Assembly (NCBI GenBank): GCA_964035795.1
Contig: OZ038321.1
Coordinates: 26,019,307 to 26,083,306, forward strand
Length of the DNA stretch: 64,000 nt
Source: Pterobdella sp. o SKG-2022
Lineage: Eukaryota > Annelida > Clitellata > Hirudinida > Piscicolidae
Direction of reading: 5' to 3'
The position numbers were made by a program, and so were the translations under genes. The notes beneath the pieces are model-generated. The model worked only from the letters and a program-made list of their open reading frames with translations. It was not told the DNA's origin and made no database searches. This document shows, piece after piece, positions 1-11,206 of this stretch; the first letter of the stretch is position 1; each line of letters starts with the position of its first letter.

Positions 1-144
1 TATTGTACCGTCTCTGCGTTTCAATGCATTTTTAAATTAGATTTTTTTTAATCAGCAAATGCACCTTATACCTAGACATCAGGATATTAGAACATTTACA
101 ACAGTAAATCTCGCAAATGTAATTAAACGTGTCGACAATTGCAG

Positions 145-668
145 GTGAACAGGGAGAAAGTCAGCATGAAGCAATTATTTTGCGATCATTTTTTACCTCC
201 ACGCATCCTTCCGCCACGCCATCAGCCACATTGTTTTCTATGGAAGATAAAACTTTAAAGATACTAACAATAGTATTTGTCGTTTTGGGCTTAATTATCT
301 TCGCCTTTTTGAACTATCTTGCGTGCCGGATTCTTCTATTGCATGAAGCTAATTGCCATGTCTTGAATCCTTGTCTTTTTTCTCCTGTTTACCATCAAAC
401 CAATCAGCAAACAAGCGCCAATAATCAACAATATATTTCTAATGTATCTAGTGAAATCGCCAAAGAGGGTAAAAACAATTGCTTGAACTTAAGTGTAGGT
501 ACAAACTCGAGAGACTCCGATGGTCATTATTTTAGCCATCCATACAACAAGGTTGGGGTTATATTAAAATTGCCTGGTTTTATATCACAAAAAACAAGTA
601 AGTACTACCCATTATTACCCAACCAAACCACTTTAACTGCGAACATTTGTGATCAAGAGAGTCCTTGA
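145..668 (+). CDS. Last exon of an unrecognised single-pass membrane protein
   Basis: I do not recognise the family. A good acceptor (ttgcag) ends at 144 and the frame stays open from there to a TGA at 666-668. The first possible internal Met is at 240; if translation starts there the product is 142 aa. Near that Met is one strong hydrophobic segment (ILTIVFVVLGLIIFAFLNYLA) followed by a basic/Cys stretch (CRILLLHE). The tail of about 110 residues is rich in Asn, Gln and Ser with several N-x-S/T sites. This suggests a type I or type III single-pass protein, but its topology is not decided by the sequence. Earlier exons would lie left of the window. An AATAAA about 95 bases after the stop supports this being the 3' terminal exon. 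Reading frame and hydrophobic segment are seen; function is unknown. Confidence 0.5.
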
Positions 669-761
669 ATGTGGTGAAAGATTTCTTAGGCTTCAGATCT
701 CTATTTTACTTGTGATATTGAAATCAAAATGTTTATAACAATTTTAAATTAATTTTTCAAA

Positions 762-767
762 AATAAA
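762..767 (+). promoter_or_regulatory. Polyadenylation signal AATAAA
   Basis: Canonical AATAAA about 95 bases downstream of the stop of the membrane-protein exon. It sits in AT-rich DNA, so the motif alone is weak; the position is what supports it. Confidence 0.4.
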
Positions 768-1256
768 TTTATGATGAATTTAACAGTTCAATAGAAAAAC
801 TTTTTGAAGATTGCTCGTTCTTTATTAAAGGAATAAAATTTAATGTCTTCCATTTGTTTGAATGATACAAAATCAATACAGCCAATACAAGTCTTTGTTC
901 TTTTTCACCTTTGAATTCGTTAGGGAAGGTTTCAAATGTTGAAAGCATAATTATTTAAAATAATATCATAAATCTATGGTTTTTATTTAAATCGTTGTTC
1001 ACTATTACGTGGGTAAACCAAACAAAGCTAATTAACCTTTTTCAAATAAAATTTTATACAAAAAAATAGTAAACATAAAATTTATTTTACTAAAAAAACT
1101 TAAATAAAACTATTTAATCCGATTTTTAAAATATTTCAATACTGGAAAATTTAAAAAATTTATCGTGACAATTCTGCTAACACGAAAAGCGAAATTTTTG
1201 CAAACGACGCTAGAATTACAAGAAATATAAACAAAACTAAGGCAAACTGATCCCCA

Positions 1257-2912
1257 ATGAGAATGATGATGAATTCAGTTATGGCAGTGCTTAACAGTTC
1301 CATGGATAAGGTAACTAATCAACTATTTATAGGCTCCATGCTCTGCTTGACTCCTATGAACATCAGGAATGGGAACATAAAACTTATTGTTGACTGCACT
1401 GTCGAAGGTTACAACTGTGAAATAATTTGTCTAATTCATAATTAAGATATGTATTCAAATAGATAATCTTTTGATTTGAGTGATTTATGCTTGAGTACTT
1501 GTATAGAGTTATTATTAGTATGAGGATATTTATCTTAAGTGAATGTAGGGCTATATATTATAAAGCTAACGAACAATGCCACTAGATAAAGAGATTGTTG
1601 AGTCGTTATGAATGAAATGTTGAAATATATTGTAACATTTCTCAAACCACAATCAAACGTTTTAACCCAATGAAAACACCTAAAATAGAAAAAAATGCTC
1701 TAATGAATTGAAGTAGACTCACATTTTATGGCGGCTACAATTTAAAAAAAAAACAATTTTGTAAAAATAAACATCAGAAATTGTATATTCTGGAATAATC
1801 CATATAAATGAAAGCTATAAAACGTGAATGCCCTAAAACCCTACTGGAAACCCATAGGAAATGGTAAGAATTTTGCGGGTGTTGAACGCTTCAACGTTCC
1901 TGTTGATGACACCCTCCAAGCCAACATTTCCAACTATTTTGATGCAGCTGCTGACAAGATCGAAATGATGAAGGTGAAAACCTTATTTTTAATTATTCAA
2001 ACTCAACAAGTTTAATTTGCTTTTGGAGTTATTTTAAGTTTATTCGTAAGTGGGGCTCAAGTTTTGAAATTTTTGATTAAAATAGACAAAAAACTCACTT
2101 CACCAGCGCTTAACTCATTTATTTTTTAACTTGACTGTCCAAACTTTATGTAACTAAAACAACACGCATTCAAGCGATAGAATTTTTTTATTTTTTAAAT
2201 TGACTTCTAGTCGTCCCATATTGGAGTTTCGTTAGCTCAACAGATGTTTCACAGAGCGTTACTCCTTGTTTATATGATTGTCGGCCCGCGCGGGATTGAA
2301 ACCGCCCTACCAGTTGAGCTATGCGATTGAATTAAGAGATAATTTCTTATCAATAAGTATTATAATTAATAAATTGAAACCAGAGAATGGGGGGGAATGT
2401 CTTGGTGCACTGCGTGGCTGGAGTAAGCAGGTCATCCACCATCTGCCTGGCCTACCTGATGAAGCATGGTCGAATGCGGTGGGTTGATAGCTTTTTGAAA
2501 GTTTTCAGTTAATAGTAATAATATTTTTTTCAGTTAGCGAGTTTTATCTATTGGAATTTTTTTATTTTTGTAAGTATATTATCATTTCATTTATTTCCAA
2601 AAACTTTTATTTCACTAATTAGATCGTATATTACATTTTTATTTATTTAAAATGTACATATGAAGAATGATCTGAAAGCTGAAAATCACACAAACAAACA
2701 GGTTGAGACAAGCATACAACATGCTAAAATCAGCCCGCGCTATCATAAGACCAAACGAAAATTTCTTCAAACAGCTGATAGACTATGAATACCGTCTGTT
2801 TGGGGGCAATAGCGTCAACATGGTGCCTTCCCCGTTCGGAATGATACCCGATCTATACAAGAATCTACCCAGTCCCATTAGGGCTCCATTCAACCCTGTG
2901 CCCACTTATTAA
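1257..2912 (+). CDS. Atypical dual-specificity protein phosphatase, DUSP14/18/21 type
   Basis: Four exons join in frame to 190 aa: 1257-1407, 1858-1973, 2384-2478 and 2702-2912 (junction phases 1, 0, 2). The product should dephosphorylate phospho-Tyr and phospho-Ser/Thr through a Cys-phosphate intermediate. The P-loop HCVAGVSRS is intact, with Cys99 and Arg105, and Asp68 in VPVDDT fits the general acid. The N-terminal part (VTNQLFIGS) and the C-terminal part ([28 protein letters not shown]) match the DUSP14/18/21 group, and the total length is normal for it (about 190-200 aa). Donors are GTTACA, GTGAAA and GTGGGT; acceptors are TAG, CAG and CAG. The start is the first Met before the domain; other Met codons follow within a few residues, so the exact N-terminus is uncertain. 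Intron 2 carries a tRNA-SINE fragment. No kinase-interaction domain is present, as is usual for atypical DUSPs. Confidence 0.9.
2276..2327 (-). repeat. tRNA-derived SINE head fragment
   Basis: Inside intron 2 of the phosphatase gene. On the minus strand it reads a Pol III A-box-like TAGCTCAACTGGTAGGGCGG followed at once by a B-box-like TTTCAATCCCGCG and then GGGCCGACA. The last part matches the head of the longer SINE at 38983-39163. The normal spacing between A and B boxes is missing, so it is a decayed or internally deleted copy. Confidence 0.6.
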
Positions 2913-5161
2913 CTGTAGTTTTTGTATGTGATTTATTACAAAAATATTTATGTTTTTTGTCACTGAAACAATAGGTTATTGTTTACTTGTATAATTTAAC
3001 CATTTTGTTATAATGGTAATTTTTTACACTTTTTGGTGGGAGTTTACATTTATAGTATTATTATTGTTTTATTTATTACAGATTGTATCTGTTTTTAGCT
3101 TGTATTTTGTATATTTTTTGGAAATTTATGGCACTTAAATCGTGTAATTGAACTTATTTATGATGGTTGTTATCTTAAAAAAAATTGGACCTTGATCGAA
3201 TATAACACTACATCTTCAGTACCTCCAAATACCACTTTTTTTTCAATAAAAATTTTCTAACGTTTTTTCGAGTTATTTCGATAACCAAGCAAGAAAATAT
3301 TTGGTGGGTAAAAACGACCAATTTCATAAGGTGAAAACCTTATAAGAAATTTCAGGTTTTGTAAATACATTTAAATAAAATGAGTTTTGAAAATCTCCAA
3401 ACATATTTAATAAATATAGAAAAAAACTGCACCATCATTTAATTTATTTTCATTTATCAAGTTTAATCAAAATTATAATAACTACCTAGAGCTTCTAACA
3501 TCCAAGGTATTACCACAACAAGCCATAATTTCTGATAAATTCTTCTAATTCAAAAGCTTATTCTTTCATCAACTTATCTCATTTTCATATCAAATCCATA
3601 TCTATCATCCCATTCAGCTACTCAAATATTTTCATATTTATACAAATTCTAAAAAGATTCCATTAGCTTTCCATCAAGAAAAGTGCGCAGTTTTTTGTCT
3701 GATGCTTCAAGGGTGATATTTCCTTGTTTCATCTTCAACATCTATCAATCTTAATGCAAACTAATACATTCTATTATTGAGAGAAAGATTTTATGAAAGC
3801 TTTTAAATGAAAACTAATTTAAAATGTTAGTTGATATTAAGAGATGTATTTTCGAAAGCTTTATATTTTAATTCATTTTTATAAAAAGCACTGTTATTTT
3901 AAAATACATTCATAAAAACTAATTGTTAAAAATTGTCATTTGCTCATTAAATTCATATAATTTGAGATCACAAGAAGATTCCTTTGACGTTAGAATGATT
4001 TACTTGAAGTTTTGAAATACTTAAATCAGTTTGCATGATAAACATCCCGATTATTTTTGTATGCTATCGTCTGGGATATGACTGTTCACGTGTCATTAAA
4101 CCCATTTGGGAAACATGCAAAAATTTTCATTCAACAGTGAAAGATGGAAAAAATCTCCAAATTTGAAGTTTATTTTGCAGCTGTATGAAAACTTTTTTAA
4201 TGAAAGTAATTATAAATGGTTGAATTTGGAGTTTGAAAAAGTTTTTTCAATTTTAGCAACTTCAAATCTTTTTCTCAATTTCCAAACGTGATTTTCTATA
4301 AAACTTCAAGTATTACTCATTTTGACATGCAAAGTATAAACAATAAAGGTAATTTTTAAATTATCAAATTAATCATGAAATTTGAATTTTCTCATAATAG
4401 CTCTCGTATAGCTTATAAAAGTTTGGCTTTAGACCGTTGATAAAGTTGAACTCTGGTGTAAATGATGCTTTTTAGTTAAAGAAAAGATTAAACTAAACAT
4501 ATCTCTAGAATTTATTCAAACCGATACTTTTCAATTTAAAATATCAAAATTGGAGAGCATAAGACTGTTATCGCTCATTTCTTAAAAATTCCAGATCATT
4601 GGTGGACTAAAACTCTTTTTTGACGACTTTAAGACGAAGAGAAATTTTATTTTTGAAAAAATTGAAACTAAGATTGTTTCGTTAAATCTCATGACAATTT
4701 TGACGCTAGGGGATCTTACGGCGTTGAAATATAATACGAAGGTTTTACAAAAGTTATTTGAAGCTTTTCGATTTGTAAGAATTCTCAGATCTAACCTAAA
4801 GTTGTTATAGTAATTTGAAAAAACCATTGCTTGCAGAATTTTTTTTTGCTAAATTCAAATTTATACTAAATACAGTTTTTAAACTTTTATAATTAAAAAA
4901 TGTATTAGGACCATTCAAAAAATTCATAAGTACCGAACCCAAAAAAAAAATAGCATTAGTTGAAGCAAAACAGCCTCGTCAACGCATTTGAAAAAATATT
5001 CACTAAGCTTCTCTTAAGATTAACTTGCCATATACTTGACAATACAAGTTAATATTACGAAAAGCTTCGTTTCTTATTTTTTCAATAAAACTCATTGTTG
5101 GTTCATATAGTTTTCAAACACTTTCAATGTAACAAAGATATCACTAAACCACGTCTTCAAC
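2913..5161. other. Intergenic stretch between the DUSP gene and the minus-strand Atg8-like gene
   Basis: No gene could be supported here. An AATAAA at 3245-3250 (+) may end the phosphatase transcript. A 31-codon minus-strand frame at 3649-3741 (begins MLKMKQGNITLEASD after an AG) has a coding-like composition but no partner exon or family match. Plus-strand frames at 4106-4291 and minus-strand frames at 4582-4827 look like chance AT-rich frames. A copy of the palindromic core TACGAAAAGCTTCGT lies at 5056-5070. Confidence 0.5.
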
Positions 5162-6800
5162 TCAACGGTATCTGAGATAGAGTATGAGGTCATCTTCTTT
5201 ATATTGGTCGTAGACCGATCCTATGTCGGAACTGTTTGTTTCAATTATACTTGATGGTATGAGCATGTGTTGAATAAAGTTATTCACCTTCTTCACATAA
5301 TACGTTTTGCTATCAAACTTGACCATCGATGAAGCTAATTTTTTTTATTACTTTTCATCATAGATTGGTCTTTTAAATGTTTAGAAATTCATTTGAGCTT
5401 TATAACGTTTCAAAATTTTCATATATTAGTGAAGCTTTAAATAATTTGAACTTTAGCGCCACAAAGGCTTTTTTACTACTATATAAATTAGTTTTATTAA
5501 CTAAATATTTAACTTTATTCAAAAATACTAACCTTGCGGCCAAGAACACTCCACCGGTTTGAAGATAGAGTATTTTAGACTGATCAGCTCCAATTTGAAT
5601 GATAATGTACGTTAACAGATTATAAACTGAGAGTTCTCTCACAATGATAAACAGATCTTTGTGTAAATTATTCAACTGCGAACTGGGCTCTTTCTCGATT
5701 ATCACCTTGGAATGACATTGTGTGGTAGTAACTGCTATATTCTATTAACTCTTAATCAGTGGTAAATTATAGATATTTTTTTAGTAAACTCAAATTTTTG
5801 AGTTTTTTTATGTTTTTTAAGCGATATGCAATGAAATTATGGTATGAAAGTTTACTGGGACTCTGCTTGGATACAATTGCAACAATTCTGAAGCTATTTT
5901 CTTCCTCTCATCTGTGTTTAATGTAACCAAAGATTTTGTTAATAGTGATAAGAAGTTTTAATAACTCCAATTCAATAATTTTATTGAAAGAGTTATTAAT
6001 TGTAGGAAGTTTTATTAACTATTGTAGTTTAAAGATGTAAAATTTTCAAACTTGCTTTAACCGCTCCAAAATTAGTTTCAGAGGTTAATGTTTATTTCCA
6101 TAAACCCATCAAAACATGCAAATTTTCTGCCTTAATTAAACCATTGTTTTAAACTAATCTGAAACTTTGTATAATTTAACAATAAATATATTGCTTGAAG
6201 TATTAAGACAATATACATACTTCTTGATTTACTTGAACAATTTTTTCAGTTTTTATACATTAGATATGTGTTTTTGAAATTAATCGATTGGAGGTCTTGA
6301 ATAGTTTGAGCTTTCCACTTCATGAGCTATGAAACGTGAGTTAAGCTTGTCTCAATGTATTAGTTATCAATGACAACTTATGGAAAACTTCATTAAATTT
6401 TAGCAAGCGCTTCCAACTCTACTTAATAAGCGCTATATCAAGTTCAATCTACTTATATATTTGACATTACATTCACATAAAATTACAGAAAACCACAAGT
6501 GTAAATTAGCTGCTAGCTATTGTTTGAAACTTCGAATAATTATTTAAAAATATTTATAATATTTTATGCTAGAGATCAATTTATCGAAAATTAAATTAGT
6601 TTAAAAATAGATGTATAAGATTATTTTGAAAATGAAAAATTTTACCAAAATGGTATATATAACACGTATGATATTATTTAATTCGATCACAAAAAGTCAC
6701 CAAAAGTATACTTCGACTTGAAAACTGACTGCAGCTGCTCAGATGCAGGTAGGTGAGCTAGGGTGATTAAGACAGGGATAACTAGTGCCAGAAACCTCAT
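5162..6800 (-). CDS. Atg8-like protein with N-terminal signal peptide and no C-terminal Gly
   Basis: Four exons on the minus strand: 6701-6800, 5856-5911, 5533-5705 and 5162-5231 (132 aa; phases 1, 0, 2). Exons 2 and 3 have exactly the lengths of the plus-strand Atg8 gene at 11207 (56 and 173 nt), and the intron phases are identical. Exon 2 (DERKKIASELLQLYPSRVP) aligns with the helix before the ubiquitin fold, exon 3 starts VIIEKEP like canonical Atg8, and exon 4 (DIGSVYDQYKEDDLILYL) aligns with the last strand. Unlike Atg8, exon 1 begins MRFLALVIPVLITLAHLPAS, a typical signal peptide with Arg, a hydrophobic core and a small-residue c-region. The protein ends LRYR, about six residues before the normal Gly, so it cannot be lipidated in the usual way. 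Exon 3 uses an AAG acceptor. It lies head-to-head with the next Atg8 copy, 1.1 kb away. Homology is firm; secretion is inferred. Confidence 0.75.
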
Positions 6801-7910
6801 CTTACACCTATGACGTTATGAAACTTGTTTGAATATTCGTTAAAAATTTATCAAAATATTTAAACTTTATTATCGAAAGTTTCCATGTGTACAGAGCTCA
6901 ATATTTTTTCTTTTATAAATAAATTTGAAGCTAAATCAAGCTGACATTTAAAATAGTCAATAAGACAACATTAAAATTTCAAAATCGATACAAATTGATA
7001 TTCGTTGCACGATGATGCTATGTTTCATATAATTGTTAAAAATATTCGTTCAAGTAGGTTTTTTGTTTTTTCTTCATTTTGTTCGTTTGTTTGCTTGAAG
7101 CGAGTTTTATTTACTTTTTTATAATGATTTATAAAGGTCAATTTATTAATTTATCTGAAGTTTGGGAAGGATCATAAGTTTTTGAATTTATAAATCAAAT
7201 TTTCAATTGAAAAATTTTGTTTCTGATTTTTCTTCCAGAAGTAATCGCAAAGAAGCAACTGACTCTATTGCCACTAGTTTCCAATCTTTCTGACATCTTT
7301 TCAAGTTTATTTTTTAATAAATATACAAAAAAAACTTTTAAGAAGACTCAAGTTTTCTGTTTTAAGATTTCAATGACGTTTTTTAAGACTTGCTAACGTG
7401 AGTTCAACTACCAAAAGCTTCGGATGGTTCAGTTCATAAAAGTGCTTGGTTCAATGCATTTATAAAAAAAAAGAGTTCTTTCTTCAATATATATAGCGGT
7501 ACAATTGATGATGGGTAAAAATTTCTTTTGAACTGATAATAAGATGCGTGAAAATTAGTGTGAATTTCATGTATCGATATATCATTAATTTTTGTTACTC
7601 TTATGACAGTATTGCGGCTTAAATTTATTGTAGTATTATAGTTTTGTGAGAAGATGGTTAGTTTATAGTATTGGTTATTTTGAGTTCGGGATGAAAATCG
7701 ATAAGTAATTTTTTAAGTAATATGACAATATATCGTGCTATATGCATACTTCTTTGCACCATGTGTTAAATATCGAAGTATCAAAAAAATTTATAAAGCG
7801 TACTCTATAAAACATGAAAAAAATTAAATTGAGAAAATTTGTATTTAAGACCGAGATTTAACGCTAGTTTTATGAAATTGAAATCTTCTTTGAATTTTCG
7901 TTTTTCAGAT

Positions 7911-9167
7911 ATGGCGGACAAAAATTACTCCACTTTCCGTGAAAGCACACCGTTTGGTGGGTAGTTAGTTCTTGGTTAAAGAAAGAACAAATTTTTATAT
8001 CATACAAAATATACTAATGCTTATAACAACGTTAAAGAATTTTAATATTGGAAAATTTTATCCATGTTTGTTAATTTAGAAGAAAGGCTACGTCAGAGTT
8101 CAGAAATTTTGAAATACCCAAGGATTCCGGTTTGTAACTTAGCACTTTTCATTTCTTTAAAATTCAGACTCACAAAATCTTATCAAAAAAAAGTTTCCCA
8201 AATCAGAAAAATTATAAAATTACTGAAAAACTTTAGACGATAATCGAGAAGGCTCAAAGTTCAAGCTTGAGAGACTTCTCCCCTAAGGTCAACACCCTAC
8301 CCGAAGACCTTAGCGTTGCTCAACTGACGTACTTGATCAGAAAAAATATCCTTTAGGATCCCTCAAAAGAGCTCTATCTCTTCACTAAAAAGATTCTTCC
8401 AACTACCAGGTGAGAAAGAGCAAGCGTTTTATGAAGTGTTATAGCAAATATTAAAAGAAATTATTTTATATTGAGTTTGAAAGAAAAATCTATTCAAGAA
8501 CTGAAAATAATCAAAATGAAATGAAAGATTTATAAGAATAGTAGTGATTGGAGAAATGTTAGTCTTGAAGTTTGTACCAAATTTAATTACCCATATTAAT
8601 GACTTCAATAATATGGGAGTCTCACTGTGTTTCATAACTTACAAACTTGTTAATTCTTCGAGCCGAACGTAAACATTCAAATGAAAACACAACAACATAA
8701 TCAAGAATAAAACAATACATAATCAATAAAATTGATAATGTAAGTTCATCTTACGAAAAGCTTCGTGGGATAATATAAACTCCTAAAAGTGTTTTATAAA
8801 AAATAAAAATTTTTGTAAGCAAATAAAAAAACATGGGCAAAATTTTCTTGATAATAAAATGTTTTAGTTTCTCAGATTATTAATTCTCATATGTTCAAAA
8901 TCGCAAAAAATTTTCCACATGCTCAAATAATTGAGAAGATTGAGTTTCCAAAATAACTTCAGATTTCTCACAAGATATTTTTTGTATTAGGATTTTTTTC
9001 GATGAGTATGAAAAATGCTTTCAGTTTATCATTGATATATTCAAATTTGAGTATTTTTCAACCACGTTTCTATGATCCACAGCTCTGTGTTAGCTGAAGT
9101 TTACAGACAGGACAAAGATGAAGATGGCTTTTTGTACCTCAATTATAATGACACCAATATTTTTTAG
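7911..9167 (+). pseudogene. Atg8 paralogue with in-frame stop and no terminal Gly
   Basis: Four exons, 7911-7956, 8080-8129, 8237-8409 and 9083-9167, with the same phases (1, 0, 2) as the other two copies. Exon 1 is MADKNYSTFRESTPF, exon 2 EERLRQSSEILKYPRIP (two codons shorter than its paralogues), exon 3 carries LPEDLSVAQLTYLIRK, and exon 4 carries DKDEDGFLYLNY. Codon 40 of exon 3 is TAG (8354-8356) where the intact copy has Leu, a one-base change from TTG. Apart from that stop the frame is preserved to the end, so decay is recent or the stop is tolerated or a sequencing error. The final residues are NIF then TAG; the Gly needed for conjugation is missing. An acceptor-like CAG sits just before the ATG, so an untranslated or coding upstream exon is possible. 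Most likely a young pseudogene. Confidence 0.75.
8732..8770 (+). repeat. Foldback-element fragment
   Basis: TTGATAATGTAAG, a short spacer and then CTTACGAAAAGCTTCGTGG, in intron 3 of the Atg8 paralogue. The same string recurs at 14232 and 30634, so this is one arm of the palindromic family best seen at 14151-14296. Confidence 0.55.
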
Positions 9168-9289
9168 TTACCAAAGGTCTCAGAGTAACTTCCTATAATA
9201 TAAATTTGTTTGAATTTCTTTCTTATAATAATTTTTGAAGATATAACTTTCGAAATTCTGATAATTCTGAGAGAAACAAAAACAATTCA

Positions 9290-9374
9290 TGAAGCTTTTC
9301 GTAAAAAAATCATTCATTATCATTGATAATTATTTTCGACTTTAACTCATAATCATTTTTACGAAAAGCTTCGT
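9290..9374. repeat. Short foldback (MITE-like) element
   Basis: Left arm GAAGCTTTTCGTAAAAA and right arm TTTTTACGAAAAGCTTC flank an AT-rich centre of about 50 bases. It lies between the two alternative fourth exons of the Atg8 paralogue. Its right flank (TACTTTGTGTTTGT) is shared with the larger hairpin at 14151-14296, so both belong to one family. Confidence 0.6.
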
Positions 9375-9434
9375 GATTTAGATTAATTAATACTTTGTGT
9401 TTGTTTACTTAACAATTTCATTCAACGTTCACAG

Positions 9435-9494
9435 TACATCTATCCTGAACCTCTACGATAAGAACGAAGATAACGATGAGTTCATTTAAATAAA
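9435..9494 (+). other. Duplicated terminal (fourth) Atg8 exon with its own poly(A) signal
   Basis: After a CAG acceptor ending at 9434, the same phase as other Atg8 fourth exons gives STSILNLYDKNEDNDEFI and a TAA at 9487-9489. This aligns without gaps to the start of exon 4 of the other copies (for example [20 protein letters not shown]) but stops about ten residues earlier, so it also lacks the terminal Gly. AATAAA at 9489-9494 overlaps the stop codon, which would make it a complete minimal 3' end. It may be an alternative last exon of the gene at 7911 or the relic of another tandem copy. No matching exons 1-3 were found between 9490 and 11200. Confidence 0.6.
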
Positions 9495-9818
9495 GCACAA
9501 TGACGAACCAGCGTAAAACTATTGAAGTGAGACTATAGTTTACGTTTAAACATATCATTCTGTGATTTTCTGCTAACACTGTTCTCTCGAAGTCCAGCTA
9601 AATATAAAATAAAGTTAACAGTTTAAAAATGATAGGATACTTTTTAATATTCAAAAAATTGCGTGGAAAGGCATCACTATTATTCCTACCCAATGTTTAA
9701 AATATTGTACTTCTGATTATTTTTTTTTCATTGATAAATTTATTCAGTAAATGAACAAAAGTTAAAAATTTATACGTTGACTTGATGAAACCATTATTTC
9801 AGCATTTTCAAAACACTG

Positions 9819-9890
9819 CTATTATTATTATTCATTTGTAAGGCGCAAAGTTTGCAAACTAGGTTTGCTGCAAAGGCGCACTTGTTTGCT
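9819..9890 (+). repeat. Interspersed repeat family 2, copy 1
   Basis: A run of ATT triplets, then AAGGCGC, GTTTGCAAACTAGGTTTGC and GCAAAGGCGCA. Diverged copies in the same order and orientation lie at 23220-23300 and 29199-29275. Not matched to any element I can name. Confidence 0.5.
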
Positions 9891-11206
9891 TAAAAAATCA
9901 CTATTTCAACCTTTTTCAACCACTGAACTAGTTTATTTTGCTTGCAAAATGGTATTGAGGACCAGAGAATTGATGGTGCTCGAAGGCTTGAGAAATATTT
10001 GAGGTTGGTTGAATCATACAATGCTCATGAAAATCAACGTCTTTTTTTGTGATGGTTTGAATGTATCATTAATCATTTTCAGTTCTTAAAAACTACATTT
10101 TTTTTCTTTACTATCAAGTAAAAAGAGTTTATTAGGTCTTCTCAAATGTTGATATGGTTGCCCAGTTGATAACATGACAAAAAATTTTAGTTGTACATAG
10201 GTGTATAAAAAATCATGCAATACAATACCATTGCGACTAAAATTGTAATGACATAAACTTCAAAAGTTTGAAGAGTTTAATTACTTTACAAAAAGAGAAG
10301 AGAAAAAAGTTGTTTTAACTGAACCTCAAAAAATTTTTATAAGCACGATGATGTTGTTCAAACTAAACAGGCATATCTGTCATCAAATTCTTATTAAATC
10401 TTACCAACATGTGTCTTCAAAGAATAAAAGCTATATTATAGACAGACAGTTCGGTAATTTTTTATTTAGCTAAAGCCACGGATAAAATATGAGTAAGAAC
10501 ACCCAAAAACTTTGTATAAATCATTATGAATTCACATGTTATAAAAACTAGCTTGAATTTTTTAAAAAGCTTGTCTTTCAACAACGTCGAAAAATGATTT
10601 GAAGTCAATAAAATTGAAGTTTAAAATTTCTTTGAACTATTTTTGATTTCATATCGACCTTTCTCATTGCACACCTCAAACCTTGTAGAGACTGGTAAAA
10701 CATACTTAATCTGATATAACGTTGTAAAACTATTCAAATCTGAGATGCAGATGTCCCGAAAGATTTCTAATCATCTATGGTGTTTCATGGCGTCTTTCAT
10801 TGGAGATTTTCTTCGAAAACTTTCAATTGGATTGAATGAGCAAATGATTGAATAGTAAATGCCAATTAAATTATTTCTCTTGTATGAATTTTTTACTTAT
10901 GTAAACTTTGAACTTTGGTAATGGGGAATCAGAATAAGTCCTTAAAAAATTCGATAAAATTATTTTCGACTCTATAAAAATTTACCGAAATTTGCAATAG
11001 AACAAAAATGAAAAAAAAATTGATTTAATAATTTTGATGAAATATATTTGATTTTTAAAAGATTTCAAGCTCCAATAATTTTTAATTTATTTTTTAAGAC
11101 AGCCACTTAGCTCGGCCGTTAGTTAGATTATAATAAGAAATTTATTTCCAAAACTATTGTTTCGTAATCTGATTAAATTCAACAAGTTCGAGGATATTTT
11201 ACTAAA

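Noticed and set aside
5095..5195. Minus-strand frame beginning at an ATG inside Atg8 exon 4 (reads SYSISDTVELKTWFSDIF)
   Set aside because: It overlaps the last Atg8-like exon in another frame; the Atg8 frame aligns position by position with its paralogues, so this one is taken as a chance frame.
5232..5340. Upstream extension of Atg8 exon 4 on the minus strand (frame open through MVKFDSKTYYVKK)
   Set aside because: The donor of exon 3 is in phase only with the acceptor at 5232, and the Atg8 alignment begins there; the open extension is intron.
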